Positions 1 to 7,385 are shown, counted from the first letter of the stretch. The stretch: DNA of 12,332 nucleotides from Lentisphaeria bacterium UBA1784 (GCA_002315455.1 DCGG01000096.1:1-12332); one strand, 5' to 3'. The notes: generated by a model not told the origin, from the sequence alone. Translations and numbers: made by a program.

Positions 1-130
1 GGGCGCTGCGGAACTCGCACGACCTGCCTGCTATTTCGACCTGCGGTGCAGTTGCTCAAACAGTCCTCGCTTAGGTGCTCCCCATTTTCTACAATGCCAC
101 GCTCCCCAATTGTCCGCTGGACAACACACA
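1..130. other. GC-richer leader segment of unknown origin
   Basis: This stretch is clearly richer in G and C than the AT-rich promoter DNA that follows. No convincing gene is visible. Short open frames run through it on both strands: on the plus strand one is open from the window edge to TAG at 72-74, and on the minus strand one ends at 31-33. Two similar words, GCTCCCCATTT (77-87) and GCTCCCCAATT (101-111), form an imperfect repeat. The segment could be the end of an upstream gene, a repeated intergenic element or the end of an insertion sequence. I cannot choose between these. Confidence 0.3.
110..124. repeat. Perfect inverted repeat TTGTCC-GCT-GGACAA
   Basis: Six-base arms are separated by a three-base loop. 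No T-run follows, so it is not a canonical intrinsic terminator. It lies where the GC-richer segment meets the AT-rich promoter region, so it may mark the edge of a repeat element or be a protein-binding site. Confidence 0.4.
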
Positions 131-173
131 TATAATTCTCTTATTCTTTCAATGCCAAATTTATGAATTAATA

Positions 174-205
174 TTTGAATATTTATAACGATTTAATTAC
201 ATTTG
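174..205 (+). promoter_or_regulatory. Bacteroidetes-type promoter (TTTG-N20-TAnnTTTG)
   Basis: A -33 element TTTG (174-177) is followed after 20 bases by TACATTTG (198-205), an exact match to the TAnnTTTG -7 consensus described for the primary sigma factor of Bacteroides. The spacing lies in the usual 19-21 range. The expected transcript start is around 210-214, about 50 bases before the aldolase ATG. The promoter would serve the three-gene sugar operon downstream. Confidence 0.65.
183..197 (+). repeat. Direct repeat copy 1 (candidate operator)
   Basis: The 15-base word TTATAACGATTTAAT sits exactly between the -33 and -7 promoter elements. An identical copy lies 51 bases downstream. A bound protein here would cover the promoter, so a repressor site is the simplest reading. 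No regulator gene is in the window. Confidence 0.5.
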
Positions 206-208
206 CCT

Positions 209-231
209 AAATTGTTTTTTTCGTACAATTT
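209..231 (+). promoter_or_regulatory. Inverted repeat in the leader (operator or hairpin)
   Basis: AAATTGT (209-215) and ACAATTT (225-231) are perfect complements around a 9-base T-rich loop. The element begins at about the expected transcript start. It could fold in the 5' leader RNA or bind a dimeric regulator. The second direct repeat begins three bases after it. Confidence 0.4.
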
Positions 232-233
232 GG

Positions 234-248
234 TTATAACGATTTAAT
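234..248 (+). repeat. Direct repeat copy 2 (candidate operator)
   Basis: This is an exact 15-base copy of the word at 183-197. It lies in the presumed leader, ending 17 bases before the aldolase start. One copy inside the promoter and one downstream of it is a layout typical of two-site repression. Confidence 0.5.
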
Positions 249-265
249 ACAAACATTAATATAAT

Positions 266-1177
266 ATGAAGAAGATTAAGGGGATTATCCCACCTATCGT
301 TACGCCGCTCCTCGACAACAGTACATTGGATGCTGATGGAGCCAAAAGGATTGCAGACAATATGATCAAGGCAGGCGTGGCCGGGATCTTTCTTCTCGGC
401 ACCACCGGCGAATCCCAAAGCATCGCAATACATCTGCGTTATGAATATGTGGAATTGATGTGCAAGCACATTGCCGGCCGTGTTCCGGTACTCGTGGGAA
501 TTTCGGAAACTTCGCTCGAAGAGAGCATAGCTCTTGCGAACCACGCCAAGCAATGTGGCGCGAATGCTCTCGTGGCAGCGGCTCCATACTATTTCCCTGC
601 GAACCAGGAGGAACTTATAAATTGGTACACCGCCCTTGCAGATGCCTGTCCGCTTCCGGTCTTTCTTTACAACATGCCTTCAAAGGTTAAGGTATTCCTT
701 GATATTCCTACAGTTGTGGCCCTTTCCAAGCATCCAAATATTATAGGCATCAAGGACAGTTCCAACAATCACGAGTACTTCAAGGAAATCATCAACCTCT
801 TCAAGGGCAGCGATTTCGCAACCTATATGGGACCTGAGGAGTACACCTCGGAAATGGTGATGCTCGGTTGCGACGGCGGCGTGAACGGTGGCGCAAATCT
901 CTTCCCGGAGCTCTTTGTGAACTCATATAAAGCAGCTGCGGCAGGAGACAAGACTCTTGCGAATGAATACAACGAGAAGATTTTGTATCTTTCGAAGTCT
1001 TTATACGGACTCAATCCGGCATCGGACGCAAGTTTCCTCTGCGGACTCAAATGTGCTCTCGGTTTGCAAGGGCTCTGCAGTCCGTTTGTGGCCTACCCGT
1101 ACAAGCAGTATGAAGGCGAATTGAAAGAGAAAGCGGCTGCCGCTCTCAAAGATCTCAACTCGAAGAACTATAAATAA
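266..1177 (+). CDS. DapA/NanA-family class I aldolase (sialic acid lyase-like)
   Basis: This 303-residue protein is the usual length for the dihydrodipicolinate synthase / N-acetylneuraminate lyase family, pyruvate-dependent TIM-barrel aldolases that work through a Schiff-base lysine. Visible family marks are GTTGES (45-50), the catalytic tyrosine in LYNMPS (Y135) and the Schiff-base lysine in GIKDSS (K163). The arginine after YN-P-S that binds the second carboxylate in true dihydrodipicolinate synthase is absent (YNMPSKVK), so a lysine-biosynthesis role is unlikely. The Asp-Glu pair of E. coli sialic acid lyase is replaced by Pro-Glu-Glu, so sialic acid as substrate is not certain. A 2-keto-3-deoxy sugar acid aldolase is the main alternative. 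The ATG has no Shine-Dalgarno sequence and follows an A/T-rich stretch, as expected in Bacteroidetes. The stop overlaps the next start by one base (TAATG). Confidence 0.85.
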   Translation: MKKIKGIIPPIVTPLLDNSTLDADGAKRIADNMIKAGVAGIFLLGTTGESQSIAIHLRYEYVELMCKHIAGRVPVLVGISETSLEESIALANHAKQCGANALVAAAPYYFPANQEELINWYTALADACPLPVFLYNMPSKVKVFLDIPTVVALSKHPNIIGIKDSSNNHEYFKEIINLFKGSDFATYMGPEEYTSEMVMLGCDGGVNGGANLFPELFVNSYKAAAAGDKTLANEYNEKILYLSKSLYGLNPASDASFLCGLKCALGLQGLCSPFVAYPYKQYEGELKEKAAAALKDLNSKNYK

Positions 1178-2634
1178 TGGAACTGACACTACTTGACTTC
1201 ATCGTATTCTTCATCTTTGTTGGTGGAGTGGCGCTCTTTGGCTGCAGCTTCTACAAGAGCAGCAAGAAGGGTGCTGCGGCATTCACCAAGGCGGAGGGAA
1301 CAATTCCGACCTGGGTTGTCGGAATGTCGATTTTTGCAACATTCGTAAGCTCCATCAGCTTCCTCGGCCTTCCCGGCGGAGCCTATTCGGGCAACTGGAA
1401 CCAGCTGATATTCAGCTTCACCATCCCTATTGCCACCTATCTTGCGGCAAAGGTCTTCATCCCTCTCTACAGGGGTGTGGGCAGTGTTTCCGCATACCAG
1501 TTCCTGGAAGACAAGTATGGCTACTGGGCAAGGGCTTATGTCGCAATCTGCTATCTTCTCACCCAGGTATGCAGGGTGGGGTCAATTTTGCTCCTTCTTG
1601 CCATTCCAATCAATACGATGTTCGGCTGGGATATCAGCACCATTATCATCGTGACAGGACTGATTACTTTGGTATATGCCGTACTCGGAGGCATTTCCGC
1701 TGTAGTGTGGACGGATGCCATCCAGGGTATCATACTGATTGTGGGAGCACTCGTCTGTGCGGCAATCCTCACCTTCGGTATGCCTGAAGGGCCTTCACAA
1801 CTCTTCAGCATAGCAGCGGCAAACAATAAGTTCAGTCTCGGAAGCCTTGGCGCCACTTTGTGCGAGCCTACGGTATGGGTAGTTCTGATTTACGGAATAT
1901 TCATGAACCTTCAGAATTACGGTATCGACCAGAACTACGTGCAGCGTTATATGACTGCCAAAAGTACCGGAGAGGCCGTCAAGGGTACTCTTTTCGGCGG
2001 ACTCCTCTACATACCGGTTTCTTTGGTATTCGTTTACATCGGCACAGCCCTCTATGCCTACTATACCGCACAGCCGGATCTGCTTCCTGCAGGCACTCCG
2101 GGGGACAAGGTCTTCCCTTACTTCATAGTGCACGGACTTCCTACCGGCCTCACAGGTCTGGTGATTGCATCCCTTTTCAGCGCCGGAATGAGCACCGTGG
2201 CCACAAGTATCAACTCCTCCGCCACCATCGTCTTCACGGACTTCTACAGCCGCGGCAAGCGCAAGGATGAAGAGGACGGCAAGAAGAAGCATATGAATGT
2301 GCTCTACACCACATCGTTCTTCGTGGGCGTAATCGGCATATGCATCGGCTTGGCCATGCAGAAGATAGACGGTGTGCTGGATGCCTGGTGGAAGCTCAGC
2401 TCCATCTTCAGCGGCGGAATGCTCGGCCTCTTCCTGCTGGCTCTCGTGGCAAAGAAGCCTTCCAGGGCGGGTGCAATCGCAGGTGTGGCTCTCGGCCTCT
2501 GCGTAATCGCATATATGAGCCTTCCTGTATTCCACAGCCCTGTCCACACTTATCTGACAATCGTTTTCGGAACCACAACGATATTCATCATCGGTTTCCT
2601 CTTTACAAAACTGTTTACTCCTAAAGACAAATAG
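1177..2634 (+). CDS. SSS-family sodium:sugar symporter, SiaT-like
   Basis: A 485-residue, very hydrophobic inner-membrane protein with roughly 13 predicted membrane segments, the normal size for the sodium:solute symporter (SLC5) family. The first-helix motif is SIFATFVSSISF (51-62), the sodium-site aspartate lies in WTDAIQG (D180), and the TM8 serine cluster is STVATSINSS. By memory of the Proteus mirabilis sialic acid transporter SiaT, R133 (in QVCRVGS) aligns with the arginine that grips the sialate carboxylate. S58 and S61 align with sugar-contacting Ser/Thr positions, whereas the contacting glutamine appears to be serine here. Uptake of an acidic sugar with sodium is therefore a fair inference, and sialic acid is the leading candidate. 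It overlaps the aldolase stop by one base and sits two bases from fucI, so all three are one transcript. No Shine-Dalgarno sequence is seen. Confidence 0.85.
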   Translation: MELTLLDFIVFFIFVGGVALFGCSFYKSSKKGAAAFTKAEGTIPTWVVGMSIFATFVSSISFLGLPGGAYSGNWNQLIFSFTIPIATYLAAKVFIPLYRGVGSVSAYQFLEDKYGYWARAYVAICYLLTQVCRVGSILLLLAIPINTMFGWDISTIIIVTGLITLVYAVLGGISAVVWTDAIQGIILIVGALVCAAILTFGMPEGPSQLFSIAAANNKFSLGSLGATLCEPTVWVVLIYGIFMNLQNYGIDQNYVQRYMTAKSTGEAVKGTLFGGLLYIPVSLVFVYIGTALYAYYTAQPDLLPAGTPGDKVFPYFIVHGLPTGLTGLVIASLFSAGMSTVATSINSSATIVFTDFYSRGKRKDEEDGKKKHMNVLYTTSFFVGVIGICIGLAMQKIDGVLDAWWKLSSIFSGGMLGLFLLALVAKKPSRAGAIAGVALGLCVIAYMSLPVFHSPVHTYLTIVFGTTTIFIIGFLFTKLFTPKDK

Positions 2635-2636
2635 AT

Positions 2637-4394
2637 ATGAAAGCTAATCATCCACGTATCGGCATTCGCCCGATTATTGACGGACGTCGCGGCGGTATCC
2701 GCGAATCCCTTGAAGAGATGACAATGGGTATGGCAAAGAGTGTAAAGGAGCTCTACGAGTCAACCCTCCACTATATTGACGGCGCACCTGTGGAGTGCGT
2801 CATCGCAGACACGACCATCGGTGGCGTTGCTGAAGCTGCAGCTGCCGCTGACAAATTCCGTGACAACAATGTAGGCGCAGTCATTTCCGTGACACCTTGC
2901 TGGTGCTACGGCTGCGAGACAATAGATATGGATCCGCTTATGCCAAAGGCTATCTGGGGCTTCAACAAGACGGAGCGTCCGGGGGCCGTATATCTTGCTG
3001 CCGCTCTTGCCGCCCACAACCAGAAGGGACTTCCGGCATTCAGCATCTACGGTCACGACGTGCAGGACAAGGACAACTCCGAGATCCCCGCCGACGTGAA
3101 GGAGAAGATCCTCGCTTTCGCCCGTGCGGCCATGGCGGCATCGGTGATCCGGGGCAAGTCCTACCTCTCCATGGGCTCCGTGGCCATGGGGATCGCGGGT
3201 TCCATCGTGGACCCCGACTTCTTCGAGGAGTACCTCAATATGCGCTGCGTCTCGGTGGATATGTGCGAATTCATCCGCCGGGTCAATGAAAACATCTACG
3301 ATCCCGAGGAGTTCAAAAAGGCATTGGCCTGGACCAAAGCCAACTGCAAGCAGGGGCCGGACATGAGCAACGGCTCCAACGGCAAGACTCCCGCCCAGCA
3401 GGAGGCCATCTGGGAGTACGTGGTCAAGATGACCATGATTGCCCGGGACCTGATGATCGGCAATCCAAAGCTGGAGGCCATGGGCTTTGGAGAGGAAGCC
3501 ATGGGGCACCACGCCATCCTCGGCGGATTTCAGGGCCAGCGGCAGTGGACCGACCACATGCCCAACGGCGACTTCACCGAGACGATCCTCAACACCTCCT
3601 TCGACTGGAACGGCATCCGCGAACCGCTTCTGCTGGCCACCGAGAACGACTCCCTCAACGGCGTCGCCATGCTCTTCGGCCACCTGCTCAGCGGCAGTGC
3701 CTCCGGCTTCAGCGACGTGCGGACCTACTGGAGTCCCGAGGCGGTGAAACGCACCACCGGCATGGACCTGGAGGTCCCCGGAATGATCCACCTGATCAAC
3801 TCCGGCACCACCACCATGGATGCCACCGGCCGCGCCTTCAGGGACGGCAAGCCCGCCATGAAGCCCTTCTGGGAGATCACTTCCGCCGAAGCACAGGCCT
3901 GCCTGGATGCCACCAGTTGGATTCCCGCCAATCTCGGATATTTCCGCGGCGGCGGCTTCTCCAGCCGGTTCCTGAGCCGGGGCGGCATGCCCGTCACCAT
4001 GAGCCGGATCAACCGGGTCAAGGGGCTTGGACCGGTGCTTCAGATCGCCGAAGGCTATACCTATGAACCGCCGGCGGCGATCCACAACGTGATTGATCAG
4101 CGGACCGATCCGGGCTGGCCCACCACTTGGTTCGTGCCGAACCTCACCGGTCACGGCGCTTTCAAGGACGTTTACAGCGTCATGGCCAACTGGGGCGCCA
4201 ATCACGGTGCCTTCAACTACGGGCACATCGGCGCCGATCTCATCACCCTTGCCTCCATGCTCCGGATTCCGGTGTGCATGCACAACGTTTCCGAAGACCG
4301 GATTTTCCGGCCCAACGCCTGGGCGGCCTTCGGCATGGACAGGGAAGGTGCGGACTACCGCGCCTGCGCGGCCTTCGGACCGCTCTACCGCTGA
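2637..4394 (+). CDS. fucI: L-fucose isomerase (FucI), composition hybrid
   Basis: FucI interconverts L-fucose and L-fuculose (also D-arabinose and D-ribulose) in the cytoplasm, using manganese. The 585 residues are full length against about 591 in E. coli. Family landmarks are all present: IRPIIDGRRGG near the start, CWCYGCET, IYGHDVQD (137-144), FQGQRQWTD, SFDWNGIRE and CMHNVSED. The metal ligands are E336 (ATENDS), D360 (SDVRTYW) and H523 (GANHG). The start has no Shine-Dalgarno sequence and follows the symporter stop by two bases. The gene is odd in composition. The first 139 codons use mixed third bases like the two upstream genes. From codon 140 (3054) there are 20 codons in a row ending in G or C, and the GC-rich style then holds to the end. 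The reading frame and protein family are unbroken across this switch, so each half is a real FucI, but probably from different organisms. Confidence 0.95.
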   Translation: MKANHPRIGIRPIIDGRRGGIRESLEEMTMGMAKSVKELYESTLHYIDGAPVECVIADTTIGGVAEAAAAADKFRDNNVGAVISVTPCWCYGCETIDMDPLMPKAIWGFNKTERPGAVYLAAALAAHNQKGLPAFSIYGHDVQDKDNSEIPADVKEKILAFARAAMAASVIRGKSYLSMGSVAMGIAGSIVDPDFFEEYLNMRCVSVDMCEFIRRVNENIYDPEEFKKALAWTKANCKQGPDMSNGSNGKTPAQQEAIWEYVVKMTMIARDLMIGNPKLEAMGFGEEAMGHHAILGGFQGQRQWTDHMPNGDFTETILNTSFDWNGIREPLLLATENDSLNGVAMLFGHLLSGSASGFSDVRTYWSPEAVKRTTGMDLEVPGMIHLINSGTTTMDATGRAFRDGKPAMKPFWEITSAEAQACLDATSWIPANLGYFRGGGFSSRFLSRGGMPVTMSRINRVKGLGPVLQIAEGYTYEPPAAIHNVIDQRTDPGWPTTWFVPNLTGHGAFKDVYSVMANWGANHGAFNYGHIGADLITLASMLRIPVCMHNVSEDRIFRPNAWAAFGMDREGADYRACAAFGPLYR

Positions 4395-4430
4395 CGCGGA
4401 GAATTTTCGCCCCCTTTCGAGGGCGGGGAC

Positions 4431-4474
4431 GCGGGGACTCCTTCGGGAGGAACTGCTCCCCGCCTTCTTTTTTT
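4431..4474 (+). terminator. Rho-independent terminator after fucI
   Basis: GCGGGGA (4431-4437) pairs with TCCCCGC (4457-4463). Inside is a second small hairpin, CTCC-TTCG-GGAG (4438-4449), with a stable TTCG loop. A T-rich tract ending in seven Ts follows at 4464-4474. It begins 37 bases after the fucI stop and separates that gene from aspS. Confidence 0.8.
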
Positions 4475-4495
4475 CGCGGAAATTCCCGAAGGGGG

Positions 4496-4524
4496 TGGAA
4501 AGCAGGGCGGAATCATGCTATATT
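4496..4524 (+). promoter_or_regulatory. Candidate sigma-70 promoter for aspS
   Basis: A weak -35 TGGAAA (4496-4501) is followed after 17 bases by TATATT (4519-4524). A TGC directly before the -10 (4516-4518) gives an extended -10 element. It lies in the otherwise GC-rich gap between the fucI terminator and aspS. The style differs from the TTTG/TAnnTTTG promoter at the left end. Confidence 0.45.
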
Positions 4525-4610
4525 ATCGGGTTGAAATAGGTTTGTGAAAATTTCATGAAAATGGCGCAGGCTCCGGGAAGAACCGGACTGCCGCAAAACA
4601 GGAGTGCAAT

Positions 4611-6407
4611 ATGTTTCGTTCTCATACCTGCGGAGAACTCCGCAAGAGTGACGTGGGCAAGGAGGTCCGGCTCTGCGGCTGGATCCACAGTGTCCGTGAC
4701 CATGGCGGCGTGATCTTCATCGATCTGCGGGACCACTACGGTCTGACGCAGGTGGTCATCGATCCGGAGCAGCCCTTCTATCAGGCGCTGGACAAGTGGC
4801 GCGTGGAGACGGTGGTCCGCTTCGATGGCAAGGTGGTGGCCCGTTCCGCCGAGACCGTGAACCCCAAACTCGTCACCGGCGAGATCGAGATCCAGGCCAC
4901 CGGCATGGAACTCCTCGGTGAATCCGAAGTGCTGCCCTTCCAGGTGGCCAAGGATGACTGCGCGCCGGAGTCCACCCGCCTGAAGTACCGCTTCCTCGAC
5001 CTTCGCCGGGAGAAACTCCACAAGAATATCCTGCTCCGCAGCAACGTGATCGCCGAGATCCGCAAGTACATGCTGGGGCAGGGCTTCACCGAATATCAGA
5101 CCCCCATCCTCACCGCCAGCAGTCCGGAAGGCGCCCGGGACTATCTTGTTCCCTCCCGGCTCCATCCCGGCAAGTTCTATGCGTTGCCGCAGGCACCCCA
5201 GCAGTTCAAGCAGCTGCTGATGGTGGCGGGTTTCGACCGCTACTTCCAGATCGCCCCCTGCTTCCGGGACGAGGACGCCCGCGCGGACCGCAGCCCCGGG
5301 GAGTTCTATCAGCTGGACGTGGAGATGAGCTTCGTCGAGCAGGAGGACATCTTCAAGGTGATGGAGGGCCTCTTCCTCGACGTTTTCACCAAGTTCTCTA
5401 CCAAGAAGTTCACCAAGCCCCCGTTCCCCCGGATCCCTTACCGGGAGTCCATGCGCCGCTTCGGCAGCGATAAGCCGGACCTCCGGAACCCGCTGGAAAT
5501 GATCGACGTCTCGGATCTCTTCCGCGACACCGAGTTCAAAGCCTTCGCCGACACGGTGAAGAACGGCGGCGTGGTCAAGGCCATCCGCGTGCCCAAGGTG
5601 GCGGCCCAGCCCCGTCGCTTCTTCGACACCATGATCGATTACGCCAAGGAGAACGGCGCCAAGGGCATGGCCTACATCATCTGGGCCGACGGCACCGAGA
5701 AAAGCCCCATCGTCAAGTTCCTCTCCCGCGAGGTCATCGACGGTCTGAAGGCCGCCGGCAAGATCGAGGAGGGCGACGCGCTCTTCTTCATCGCCGACAA
5801 GGAGAATACCGCCTGCAAGATCGGCGGCGCGGTGATCCCGGAACTGGGACGCCGTCTGGACCTGATCGATCCCAACGACTTCAAGTTCTGCTGGATCGTG
5901 GACTTCCCCATGTTCGAGCGGGATGAGGAGACCGGCGAGATCATTTTCTCCCACAACCCCTTCAGCATGCCCCAGGGCGGAATGGACGCTCTCGTCAACA
6001 AGGAGCCTCTGGACATTCTCGCGTGGCAGTACGACATCGTCTGCAACGGCGTGGAACTCTCCAGCGGCGCCATCCGGAACCATCGGCCCGAGATTATGTA
6101 CAAGGCCTTCGAGATCGCCGGATATCAGCGCAGTACCGTCGATGAGAAGTTCGGCGGCATGATCAATGCCTTCAAACTGGGCGCGCCCCCGCACGGCGGC
6201 ATCGCTCCCGGGGTGGACCGCATGGTGATGCTGCTGGCCGACGAGCCCAACATCCGCGAAGTGATCGCCTTCCCCTTCAACCAGCAGGCGGAAGACCTGA
6301 TGATGAACGCTCCGGCGGAAGCCACCATCAAGCAGTTGCGGGAACTTCACATCGAGGTGAAACTCCCCAAGAAGCAGCAGGCACCTGCTCCGGATCAGCA
6401 GCCGTAG
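4611..6407 (+). CDS. aspS: Aspartyl-tRNA synthetase, probably non-discriminating
   Basis: A class II synthetase that charges tRNA with aspartate. At 598 residues it is the long bacterial form: an N-terminal OB-fold anticodon-binding domain (about 1-110), the catalytic core, and an inserted GAD domain (roughly 290-420). Motif 2 is FRDEDARADRSPGEFYQLDV with the catalytic R219. Motif 3 is GGIAPGVDRMVML with R537. His31 in RDHGG matches the residue that marks non-discriminating enzymes such as that of Pseudomonas aeruginosa. The discriminating E. coli enzyme has leucine there. This predicts Asp-tRNA(Asn) formation followed by amidation by GatCAB. The motif 2 wording SPGEFYQLD resembles the alphaproteobacterial type. 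AGGAG (4600-4604) lies six bases before the ATG and fixes the start. An 81-base gap separates it from the next gene. Confidence 0.96.
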   Translation: MFRSHTCGELRKSDVGKEVRLCGWIHSVRDHGGVIFIDLRDHYGLTQVVIDPEQPFYQALDKWRVETVVRFDGKVVARSAETVNPKLVTGEIEIQATGMELLGESEVLPFQVAKDDCAPESTRLKYRFLDLRREKLHKNILLRSNVIAEIRKYMLGQGFTEYQTPILTASSPEGARDYLVPSRLHPGKFYALPQAPQQFKQLLMVAGFDRYFQIAPCFRDEDARADRSPGEFYQLDVEMSFVEQEDIFKVMEGLFLDVFTKFSTKKFTKPPFPRIPYRESMRRFGSDKPDLRNPLEMIDVSDLFRDTEFKAFADTVKNGGVVKAIRVPKVAAQPRRFFDTMIDYAKENGAKGMAYIIWADGTEKSPIVKFLSREVIDGLKAAGKIEEGDALFFIADKENTACKIGGAVIPELGRRLDLIDPNDFKFCWIVDFPMFERDEETGEIIFSHNPFSMPQGGMDALVNKEPLDILAWQYDIVCNGVELSSGAIRNHRPEIMYKAFEIAGYQRSTVDEKFGGMINAFKLGAPPHGGIAPGVDRMVMLLADEPNIREVIAFPFNQQAEDLMMNAPAEATIKQLRELHIEVKLPKKQQAPAPDQQP

Positions 6408-6423
6408 TCCGGACGGGGGCGAG

Positions 6424-6451
6424 GACCTGCCGAGCGGGTGTTCCGCAGGTC
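6424..6451 (+). other. Hairpin after aspS (weak terminator or processing site)
   Basis: GACCTGC (6424-6430) and GCAGGTC (6445-6451) form a perfect 7-bp stem with a 14-base loop. No T-run follows, so an intrinsic terminator is doubtful. It lies between aspS and the next gene and may mark a partial transcript boundary or an RNA processing point. Confidence 0.3.
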
Positions 6452-6488
6452 TGTTGAGGCCAGTACAGAAAACTTTTGGAAAGGCGGT

Positions 6489-7385
6489 ATGCCCATGAAA
6501 AAAACACTTTTCCTGATGATTGCGCTCTTCGCCGGAGTCTTCTCTCTGCGGGGGGCCGGTTTGGAGAGTTTCCTGCCTGCGAAGGCGGACGTAGTCTTTG
6601 GAATGCAGGCGGAAAAACTTCTGGAGAGTCCGCTTTTCACCGTGACCCGGGGGATCTTCAGTTTTCTCACCGCGCTGGGCGGCGAGGCGCAGGATCCGGC
6701 AAAAGTGCTCCGCGACCTGAAGGCGCAGGAGGCGTTCGGCGTCATTGTCGAGGAGGAGTGGGCGGTGGTAATCCGCTTCGGCAACGGAGCCGGGGTGGAG
6801 CCTTACCTCGCCAAGAATGAATCCCAGTTCATCCGCATGAGGACCCCGAAAGGACAGGTCTTCCGGCGGCTGAAGCTGGACCGCGACACCTGCTTTTTCC
6901 AGCCCTCCGGGGAGACTTTGATCCTCTGCTCGGAAAACATGTTCCCCTATCTGGACGGACGCATGGCGGCCACCGGCGTGCCGGTCCGCGACACCGTGAA
7001 GCGATTCGCGCAGGGCAAGGGGCTGCCGCTGTGGCTGGCGATCCCGAACCTGCGGAAGTATCCCGTCAACGGTGAGACGGCGTTCTTCTCCTACGGATGG
7101 GATGCCTCGGGGCATCACTTCAAAGGCGACGTGGTCTGCGGCGATGAAAAGACCGCCATGCAGAATTCCGCCCTGCTGCCCATGATGGTGCAGCTGGTCA
7201 CAGCCACGCTCTTCAGCGGGGATCAGCAGTTGATGCAGGACGTCTGCATGCTGGTCAAGGCTCAGCCCCAGGGCAAGAACGTTAAGCTCCGGATGGATTT
7301 CACGCCGGAGATGGTCAAGCGGATCGCCGCTTACGGCACGACCATGCTGACCACGGAACTGCAGACCATTCCTGTCGGGAAGTGA
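6489..7385 (+). CDS. Secreted protein of unknown function
   Basis: I do not recognise this family. From ATG 6489 the product is 298 residues. It opens with MPMKKTLFLMIALFAG, a clear export signal, with a likely cleavage around SLRGAG. The mature part is a soluble alpha/beta-looking protein with no repeats, no further membrane segments and no catalytic motif I can name. Its opening (LESFLPAKADVVFGMQ) and scattered cysteines do not point to a known domain. GGAAAGG (6478-6484) is the likely ribosome site. It sits 4 bases before ATG 6489 and 10 before ATG 6495, so either may be the start. A GTG at 6438 would put the signal peptide inside the protein and is less likely. The stop overlaps the transglycosylase start by one base (TGATG), which argues for coupled expression and perhaps a shared envelope role. 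Confidence 0.7.
   Translation: MPMKKTLFLMIALFAGVFSLRGAGLESFLPAKADVVFGMQAEKLLESPLFTVTRGIFSFLTALGGEAQDPAKVLRDLKAQEAFGVIVEEEWAVVIRFGNGAGVEPYLAKNESQFIRMRTPKGQVFRRLKLDRDTCFFQPSGETLILCSENMFPYLDGRMAATGVPVRDTVKRFAQGKGLPLWLAIPNLRKYPVNGETAFFSYGWDASGHHFKGDVVCGDEKTAMQNSALLPMMVQLVTATLFSGDQQLMQDVCMLVKAQPQGKNVKLRMDFTPEMVKRIAAYGTTMLTTELQTIPVGK

Noticed and set aside
266..1177. Calling the first gene dapA (dihydrodipicolinate synthase of lysine synthesis)
   Set aside because: The arginine after the YN-P-S motif that binds the second carboxylate is missing, and the gene is coupled to a sugar symporter and fucI.
2760..4283. A 507-codon open frame on the minus strand opposite fucI
   Set aside because: It is a shadow of fucI, with a biased composition and no family motif. 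It also crosses the composition switch, where the real gene is on the plus strand.
6438..6488. GTG 6438 as start of the unknown secreted protein
   Set aside because: It would place 17 polar residues before a clean MPMKKTLF signal peptide. The ribosome site GGAAAGG fits ATG 6489 or 6495 instead.
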